Origin: an uncultured Clostridia bacterium
GTDB taxonomy: Bacteria; Bacillota; Clostridia; TANB77; CAG-508
Length of the DNA: 62,281 nt
NCBI GenBank assembly: GCA_944386175.1
Contig: CALXAB010000005.1
Location: 1 to 62,281 of the forward strand
Direction: 5' to 3'
Program-made: the position numbers and the translations under genes
Part shown: piece after piece, positions 54,804 to 62,281 of the stretch
Numbering within the stretch: the stretch's first letter is position 1
Layout of the letters: every line of letters begins with the position of its first letter
The notes under the pieces: model-generated
Seen by the model: the letters and a program-made list of their open reading frames with translations, nothing else
What the model was told of the DNA's origin: nothing
Database searches by the model: none

Positions 54804-55592
54804 TTATAACTGATTTACTAATTCTATTATGCTATCAAAAATTTCATCACTTGTTAATTTGTTTTCTAAATTCTCACTTATAAATATAATTATTTTGTTT
54901 TCATACTGAATATATTCATATGTTTGATATTCTTCTAAATCATTATATCTATTTTCTACAATCTTTCCATTAACCACATCTACCATATAGTATTTACTTG
55001 AGATACTTAATATATATTGTTTATTTCCATCTATTATTTTTTTAATCACTTCATCTTCTTTTGATAATTTATCTGTCTGTGTCGCTTTTAAATAGCCTTC
55101 TTGATTCACTTCATACTTTGCATTTAATTTATTATTGCTATTTAAATAATTTACTATTTTTTCTCTATCATTTGTATTTATCCATATTCCATTTTCAGTT
55201 GGTGCTTGTGTTTCATAAGTTTTATCAATTTCTTGTATATTAGGACTTTTTCCATTAATCATTCCACTAAATGCAACTTTATAATTAATACTTGGTTTTA
55301 CATTGATTACTTTTCTTCCATCACTTTCTGTTTCTACAAAATATAAATCATCATCTCCTGTAATTTTATATTCTTTTTTTAAATCTTCTAATGACGCTTC
55401 ATTTTTATACATTACAGAATTGTTTTTAGTATTTAAATAATCTTGTATAACATTTGGGCTAATGTCATTTGATGTATTATTGTTTGCATTATTGTTTTGT
55501 TTCGATTTGTAAAAAATCAAAATTCCAACACATAACAATATAACCAAAATCATTATTAATATAATTAATATTTTCTTTTTATTTTTCTTCAT
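54804..55592 (-). CDS. Hypothetical membrane-anchored surface protein
   Basis: 262 aa. A membrane anchor (about 8-30: ILIILIMILVILLCVGILIF) is followed by an Asn-rich linker (33-45) and a 215-residue extracellular part without a recognised domain. Charged residues alternate with beta-prone stretches (YILSISSKYYMVDVVNG). It starts 2 bp after the M14 hydrolase gene and is cotranscribed with it, so a role in the same wall process is likely. Confidence 0.65.
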   Translation of the reverse strand: MKKNKKKILIILIMILVILLCVGILIFYKSKQNNNANNNTSNDISPNVIQDYLNTKNNSVMYKNEASLEDLKKEYKITGDDDLYFVETESDGRKVINVKPSINYKVAFSGMINGKSPNIQEIDKTYETQAPTENGIWINTNDREKIVNYLNSNNKLNAKYEVNQEGYLKATQTDKLSKEDEVIKKIIDGNKQYILSISSKYYMVDVVNGKIVENRYNDLEEYQTYEYIQYENKIIIFISENLENKLTSDEIFDSIIELVNQL

Positions 55593-55594
55593 TT

Positions 55595-58057
55595 TTAAAT
55601 TCCTCTTAACATATTTAATGTTGCATTTATATAGTTATTTGAAAGTCCCATATTATTTACTTGTACCCAGTCACTAGCATATGGTAATTCGACTAATGCT
55701 GCTTTTGCTCCTAAGTTTTGTCTAGCCCATGAAACTAAATATTGTGTTCCATAATTTTCATAGTTTCTAGTTGAGCAGCTTGGAAAGGCTTGTTTATAAT
55801 AATTACAAACTTGTGAATTTCCTATTAATTGGTTTTCCCATCCATGTAAATCAACTAAAACTGTCTGTCCATTTGTAGCTTTATGACTAAGTAGAAAATC
55901 TCTTAAATATGCTGACTCATATGCTTGAAATCCTGCTGTACCATTATAATTTCTATTATCTGTATATCTTACATAACTACTTCCTGTTTGCCAACATCTA
56001 TTTATGTCCATACCTCTTCCTATACTACTATATAAAGTTGTTCTACCTGGTCCGTTGTTTGTAGTTCCCATTGATCTTCCATCAGGATTTACTTCTCTTA
56101 AAATATAAATTGTCCATTTTTTAGCTAAATCCTCATCTTGATCATTTACTAATCTATTATAAAAATCATCTGCTATACTAACTAACACTGTTCCATCTTG
56201 AGGCCATGAATCTTCAAATCCATGAACACAAAATGTAGCAAAAAGTACATTATTTCCATTTCCAAATCTTAAATATTGTAATGTTGATCCTCCTGGCACA
56301 CCTCTAATTGCTGCTCCACTATTCCCATATACTCCAGTTTCATAAATAATTTTGAAGAAATAATCTATTGATATGTATACATTTTTTTGTCTTCCATAAA
56401 TGTCTACTACTGGTGTTGTATACTCAATGTCTTCTGTAAATGTCTTTGTAAGTGAGTATTTATCTTCGCTTAATGTCCATGATGGTTTTGTATCTTGTAA
56501 TTGTATACTTGATGTAATTTGAACTATTACATTTTCATATGAAGTATACATATAGTTTACTGTAATTGTTGAGCCATCTGATTGTGGGTAAACATTTCTT
56601 TTCTTTTTTAATTTTACATGTACATTTGTGACATTTCCATAGATATCTTGAACAGGTGTTGTATAATCTTGGTCTGTTGAAAATGTTCTAGAATATGACA
56701 TTTGATCTTCACTTAAAGTCCAACTTGGTTTTGTATTTCCTAATTTTTCGTTTGATTCCATTGTTATAGTAACTGTATCTTCTTGATTATATTTATACTT
56801 TAAAGTTATTTGTGGTGGTGTTTTATCTATTTGGTTTACATTTATTTCTATACTTATATTATGATTATAGCAATCTACAAATGTTGTACTATAATGTTCA
56901 TTATTACCAAGCACTTTCGTATATACTAACTTATCTTCACTTAGAGTCCAACTTGGTTTTGTATCTTTTAATTCTATATCAGATATTACTCTTACTGTAA
57001 CCATATTTTTAACATTGTCATATTCATACTCTGCTTTTAATTTAGCTATTATAACATCTGTTACTTTTATTTGAACATCTCTCTTTTCTCCATTTACATC
57101 CTCTATTTGTGTTGAATAGTCCATATTTTCTGAGAATATTTTCGTATATGTCTTTTTATCTTCGCTCAATGTCCAACTTGGTTTTGTATTTTTTAATTCT
57201 ATGTTTGACGCAATTGTAGCTATTACTGTATTTTCCTGTGCATTATATTCATATGTAACTTGTATTTGCAATGGTTGTATTTGTGTTATTACTATTTTAA
57301 CATTATAAATTGTTCCATTTACATCTTCTACTGATGTTTCATAATTCATGTTTCCTGTAAATCTTTTTGTATATGTTTTCCCATCTGCACTTAATGTCCA
57401 ACTTGGCTTTGTATCTTTTAATTCTATGTTTGACACCATTGTAGCTATTACTGTATTTTCTACTTCATTATATTGATAGTTTACTTTTATTTCTAATGGT
57501 TGTATCTGTGTTACTACTACTTTTACATTATAAATTGTTCCATTTACATCTTCTACTGCTGTTTCATAATTCATGTTTCCTGTGAATTTTTTTGTATATG
57601 TTTTTTTATCTGGGCTTAATGTCCAACTTGGTTTTGTATCTTTTAATTCTATATTTGATACCATTTTAGCTGTTACTATATTTTCTTCTGCATTATATTC
57701 ATAGCTTACTTTTATTTCTAATGGTTGTATTTGTGTTATCACTATATTTACAGTATAAATTTTCCCATTTATATCTTCCACTTGGGTTTCATAGTCCATA
57801 TTGCCTGTAAATCTTTTGGTGTAATTTTTTTTATCTGGGCTTAATGTCCAACTTGGTTTTGTATCTTTTAATTCTGTATTAGATATTATTTTTGCAATTG
57901 CTACATTTTCTGTCTGGTTATACTCATATTGCATTTTTAGAATACTATCACTTTGTGTATTTTGCTCATCACTTGCTATTGAAAAGGTAAATAATGAAAT
58001 CATAACAATTACTGTTATTGCTAGCATTATAACCATTTGAAATTTTTTAAAAAACAT
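55595..58057 (-). CDS. Secreted M14 carboxypeptidase-like hydrolase with seven surface repeats
   Basis: 820 aa. A signal peptide (about 5-28) is followed by seven repeats of about 73 residues (about 40-560) with the same WTLS.DK core as in the hydrolases at 33014 and 35629. The C-terminal domain is an M14 zinc peptidase: the HxxE site is in FCVHGFEDSW, the arginine-binding region in EVNPDGRSMG and DINRCW, the third zinc ligand in VDLHGWEN, and the catalytic Glu in ALVELPYASDW. In Firmicutes such enzymes trim gamma-D-Glu-diaminopimelate bonds of wall peptides. It is followed by the anchored protein at 54804. Confidence 0.9.
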   Translation of the reverse strand: MFFKKFQMVIMLAITVIVMISLFTFSIASDEQNTQSDSILKMQYEYNQTENVAIAKIISNTELKDTKPSWTLSPDKKNYTKRFTGNMDYETQVEDINGKIYTVNIVITQIQPLEIKVSYEYNAEENIVTAKMVSNIELKDTKPSWTLSPDKKTYTKKFTGNMNYETAVEDVNGTIYNVKVVVTQIQPLEIKVNYQYNEVENTVIATMVSNIELKDTKPSWTLSADGKTYTKRFTGNMNYETSVEDVNGTIYNVKIVITQIQPLQIQVTYEYNAQENTVIATIASNIELKNTKPSWTLSEDKKTYTKIFSENMDYSTQIEDVNGEKRDVQIKVTDVIIAKLKAEYEYDNVKNMVTVRVISDIELKDTKPSWTLSEDKLVYTKVLGNNEHYSTTFVDCYNHNISIEINVNQIDKTPPQITLKYKYNQEDTVTITMESNEKLGNTKPSWTLSEDQMSYSRTFSTDQDYTTPVQDIYGNVTNVHVKLKKKRNVYPQSDGSTITVNYMYTSYENVIVQITSSIQLQDTKPSWTLSEDKYSLTKTFTEDIEYTTPVVDIYGRQKNVYISIDYFFKIIYETGVYGNSGAAIRGVPGGSTLQYLRFGNGNNVLFATFCVHGFEDSWPQDGTVLVSIADDFYNRLVNDQDEDLAKKWTIYILREVNPDGRSMGTTNNGPGRTTLYSSIGRGMDINRCWQTGSSYVRYTDNRNYNGTAGFQAYESAYLRDFLLSHKATNGQTVLVDLHGWENQLIGNSQVCNYYKQAFPSCSTRNYENYGTQYLVSWARQNLGAKAALVELPYASDWVQVNNMGLSNNYINATLNMLRGI

Positions 58058-58239
58058 TTTTTTATCCTCCTTTATTTTATTATTTTAAACATATAAGCAT
58101 ACTAACTATTATCCCTGTCATAACATATCTTATATAAAATTTAAAACTAATTAATATGAAAAAATTCTGTACTAATTATATCATATAACAATATAATAGT
58201 AAATATCTTACTAACCTTTATCATTAAAACCACAATTTT

Positions 58240-59223
58240 CTACATTTTAAAAGTTATATATCCAATAATAGGCAAATGAAAAATAACAAATTCTTTTACC
58301 ATTTTCTTAAATAAATTTTTTCCTGCTAAAAACCTAAAATATTTAATAAAATGAAAATTTATAAAATTACATTGTTCTAGTTTTTCATAATATTTTATCA
58401 AATTTTCTAAAAATTTTTTATTTTTTTCATTTTCACTATAAGAATAACACATTTTAGCACCATCTAAATATGCCATATCTATAACTTTTTCTTTTCTATA
58501 TTTTAAATAAGAATTATAACTTTTTCCATTTTCTTTTTTCCATTTAGCTAAATTTTGAGCTAAACTTCTTCCTCCGAATACATTTGTATTGTGTAATCTA
58601 TATTCTAATAAAGTTTCTTCTATATATGCTATTCCTTTATTTTCATTTGCAATAAATGCCGCTAACCAATCATGTGCCATTACATTTTCTTTGAATGGAA
58701 TTATTTTTTCTCTAACTTCTTTTGTAAATATTTGTGAACATCCTATTCCTATACAGCGTGATATTGCTAAATTGCTTTTTCTTTCTATAAGTGGCATATT
58801 TTTGTATTTAAAATAGCTTTCATGGATTATTTTACCATTTTCATCTATCTGTTTCGCATTACAATATACTAAATCTACTTGTTTTTCTTTTAGTATTTTT
58901 ACACTTTCTTCTACCTTATTTTCATACCAAATATCGTCATGGTCTGAAAACATAATATAATTTGAGTTTGATTTTTGTAATAAAAATTCAAAATTTTTTA
59001 TATATCCTATGTTTTTTTCTTGATAATATACTGTTATTCTTTTATCTTTTTCCTTATATTTATCTAGTATTTCTTTTATTTCCTTTGATGTTTCTGAATA
59101 GTCATCACTTATTATTAATTTTATTTCTTTATATGTCTGGTTTAATATGCTTTCTATTTGTTCTTTTAAATATATTGGGTTTGTATTATATGTTGCTAGT
59201 AAAATATCTACTGTTTCTTTCAA
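58240..59223 (-). CDS. GT2 glycosyltransferase, rhamnosyltransferase-like
   Basis: 327 aa from a TTG start with AGGAGGG. DILLATYNTNPIYLKEQIESI, SDDYSETS and MFSDHDDIW align with the gene at 52695, so the two are paralogues. It is monocistronic and separated from the M14 gene by 180 bp of AT-rich sequence. Confidence 0.9.
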   Translation of the reverse strand: MKETVDILLATYNTNPIYLKEQIESILNQTYKEIKLIISDDYSETSKEIKEILDKYKEKDKRITVYYQEKNIGYIKNFEFLLQKSNSNYIMFSDHDDIWYENKVEESVKILKEKQVDLVYCNAKQIDENGKIIHESYFKYKNMPLIERKSNLAISRCIGIGCSQIFTKEVREKIIPFKENVMAHDWLAAFIANENKGIAYIEETLLEYRLHNTNVFGGRSLAQNLAKWKKENGKSYNSYLKYRKEKVIDMAYLDGAKMCYSYSENEKNKKFLENLIKYYEKLEQCNFINFHFIKYFRFLAGKNLFKKMVKEFVIFHLPIIGYITFKM

Positions 59224-59404
59224 ATTTTCTCCCTCCTAATATCATTATAATACTTATTTTTTTGTTTTTTGTCAACTTATAATAAAGTTTATATAAATGT
59301 ATTAATGTTATATAAATGATCTTTAATTTCTTTTGAAAATAAAAATTGTTTATTTTTACTTTGAGCCTAAGTAACTTAAAGTTTCATATTGTTTCTTATA
59401 ACAT

Positions 59405-59450
59405 AAATAGAGATTGCCATTAGTTTGACAATCTCCTGATATTTTTTATT
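59405..59450. terminator. Terminator of the WG-repeat gene
   Basis: GAGATTG (59410-59416) and CAATCTC (59429-59435) form a 7-bp stem with T-rich sequence on both sides. It lies about 40 bp past the stop of the WG-repeat gene. The rest of the 250-bp gap shows no gene. Confidence 0.65.
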
Positions 59451-59475
59451 TACTTTTTATATACTTCTATATTCT

Positions 59476-61020
59476 TTATTGGTTCTCTTCTCCATTACCA
59501 TCATTTTCTTCGTTATTTTGTGTTTCATCTCCTTGATCATTCTGTGTATCGCCTTCTTGATTATTTTGTATATCATTTTCTTGATTATTTTCTACTACAT
59601 TTTGATTTTTAGTTTGATCTGATGAATTATTTGAATTTGTATTATTTTCTTCATTTCCAGTTGTATTAGTTGTATTAGAGTTTGTATTAGTTATCGGTTT
59701 TACTCCTATTTGGTCTAAAAATTCTTCTGCATCCCATGTTCTGTCATTTACAGCTATATAATAATGTTTTGCTCCTCCACTTATTGTCATATAAATATCA
59801 TCTGCTCTTGGTTCAAATAATTTTTCTCCTGATGAATTTATTAATGTGTATTTAGAATCTTTACATGCTACTAATACATTGTAATTTGGTATTATTAATA
59901 AGTTTGTGGCATTTTTATTATTTGATGCAATATATCCAAAACTATTGTATTCAAAATCTACAACCTTATTACCATTTTTATTATATAATCCCCATAGTTC
60001 TCCTTTTTTTACTGGTATTAAGTTATCAATTAATAAATATTTATTTTTTATATCATTTTCTTTGAACTTTGTTAAATCTATACCTATTTGGTCATTTTCA
60101 ATATAAATTTTTATATTTCCTCTGATATCTATTACACCATATTTACCTTCTTTTTCTACTACATATAACCCTGTATCTTTATCCATTAATTCTATACTAT
60201 CATATATAATTTGTACTTTTGTTTCTTTAGATTTAGATATTATTCCTACTTTTCCATTACTTTCTACTAAAAAGTCTCCTGTTTCTGGTATATATGTAAT
60301 ATTATCATATTTTGGTTCTAAAACAGTATTTCCCTCTGTATCTATAACACCATATTGCTCATCTGTATCTTCTTTTAATACTACTAACATATTATTTAAT
60401 ACTGCTTTTTGGTTTACTAATAATTCACTTATTTGTGTATATCCATAATCTAATACATATGAACTATATCCATTTATTAAGTATGGTAATGTATATATTG
60501 TTATTCTGTTTGTATCTTTATTGTAATCTATACTTACATTAAATGCTTGTTCTATTCCTTCTTCTGTTGCATATAATTGTCCTCCTATTGCTTTTATTGG
60601 CTGTTTTATATATACATATTCGTAATTCTCATTTTCACTTGATAAGTCAAGTTTATATATTTTGTTTGAACCTAAAGAAAAATTTGCAACTTCATATTCT
60701 GATTGAACATAACATTTATTTGTTGATTCTGATTTTGCACTATATTCTCCACCAAAGCTATCATATCCAAAATATTCTGCTACTTGTCTTATAGGCATAT
60801 ATATTGTTCCATTTTCTTCTATTACTAATAGGTCTTTTAGTTTATTATTTGATACTCCATCTAGTGTTAATCTCAACATTGTCGATTGTATATATGCTAA
60901 ATATATACTTATCCCTATTATAATTAATAGTGTTATTCCTATAGATATTAATATTATTAATTTAGCTCTACTTTTTTTCTTTTGTTCCTTATTTTGGAAA
61001 CTTTCTTCGATTAAATTCAT
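59476..61020 (-). CDS. Membrane-anchored WG-repeat protein with stalk domain
   Basis: 514 aa from MNLIEESFQ at 61020 (AAGGTGG 8 bp ahead). A membrane helix (about 22-42) is followed by a copper-amine-oxidase-N-like stalk domain (IYMPIRQVAEYFGYD). Then come at least three WG-type repeats: QYGVIDTEGNTVLEPKYD, KYGVIDIRGNI and LWGLYNKNGNKVVDFEYN. The last 70 residues are an Asn/Gln/Glu/Thr-rich low-complexity tail. It is a surface or wall protein of unknown partner. It lies 16 bp after tgt and is probably read through from it. Confidence 0.85.
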   Translation of the reverse strand: MNLIEESFQNKEQKKKSRAKLIILISIGITLLIIIGISIYLAYIQSTMLRLTLDGVSNNKLKDLLVIEENGTIYMPIRQVAEYFGYDSFGGEYSAKSESTNKCYVQSEYEVANFSLGSNKIYKLDLSSENENYEYVYIKQPIKAIGGQLYATEEGIEQAFNVSIDYNKDTNRITIYTLPYLINGYSSYVLDYGYTQISELLVNQKAVLNNMLVVLKEDTDEQYGVIDTEGNTVLEPKYDNITYIPETGDFLVESNGKVGIISKSKETKVQIIYDSIELMDKDTGLYVVEKEGKYGVIDIRGNIKIYIENDQIGIDLTKFKENDIKNKYLLIDNLIPVKKGELWGLYNKNGNKVVDFEYNSFGYIASNNKNATNLLIIPNYNVLVACKDSKYTLINSSGEKLFEPRADDIYMTISGGAKHYYIAVNDRTWDAEEFLDQIGVKPITNTNSNTTNTTGNEENNTNSNNSSDQTKNQNVVENNQENDIQNNQEGDTQNDQGDETQNNEENDGNGEENQ

Positions 61021-61036
61021 GTATATACCACCTTTT

Positions 61037-62281
<1,245 letters not shown>

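Overview
The window looks like chromosome of an uncultured, very AT-rich, Gram-positive gut Clostridia-type bacterium (Bacillota). Pointers are strong AGGAGG-type ribosome binding sites, TTGACA/TATAAT promoters, radA-disA and tsaE-tsaB-rimI clusters, DUF6076 and MobV mobile genes, and GGGGAC-type palindromic repeats. Assignment to any genus is not possible from this sequence alone.

Region 1 (1-12.6 kb) is a tRNA-Gln integration hot spot. Its right part is an integrative mobilizable element of about 8.0 kb, bounded by a perfect 48-bp direct repeat of the tRNA-Gln 3' half (4521-4568 and 12530-12577). It carries a MobV relaxase with a hairpin oriT candidate, a membrane cargo protein, a HEPN/MNT toxin-antitoxin pair, a DUF6076 protein, a helix-turn-helix regulator, an excisionase and a tyrosine integrase. 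Left of it lies what seems to be the remnant of a second element using the same site. That remnant holds broken yhcG-like and AAA-ATPase fragments, a two-gene operon ending in a protease with both HExxH and subtilisin motifs, and a compact small-RNA/small-ORF pair in which the RNA can pair with the start region of the ORF mRNA. A hairpin-dense, possibly transcribed, non-coding stretch (4940-5346) sits between the left att site and the relaxase.

Region 2 (12.5-26.7 kb) is housekeeping: tRNA-His and tRNA-Gln, a membrane-anchored cyclophilin, disA and radA, mtaB, mreB, tsaE-tsaB-rimI, obg, trpS, guaB and a GtrA-like gene. disA and mtaB each carry a single extra base in the same short context (TCC-G-T on the + strand). 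A giant 381-bp inverted repeat lies between the convergent rimI and obg.

Region 3 (26.9-62.2 kb) is coded entirely on the minus strand and is a cell-surface glycopolymer and wall-remodelling locus. It has a dTDP-rhamnose set (rfbABCD), glf with two GlfT-like galactofuranosyltransferases, five further GT2 proteins, a DUF2142 membrane protein, a DUF2304 protein, a Wzx-type flippase, a Wzm/Wzt-type ABC exporter, and a methyltransferase. Three large secreted wall hydrolases with different catalytic domains (GH73-like glucosaminidase, GH25 lysozyme, M14 carboxypeptidase) share 20 copies of one repeat module of about 73 residues. The region also includes a pilin-like protein fused to a formylglycine-enzyme-like domain, an HD hydrolase, a WG-repeat protein and tgt. 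Rhamnose and galactofuranose are the sugars the locus predicts; the shared repeat suggests the three hydrolases act on one wall or glycopolymer target.
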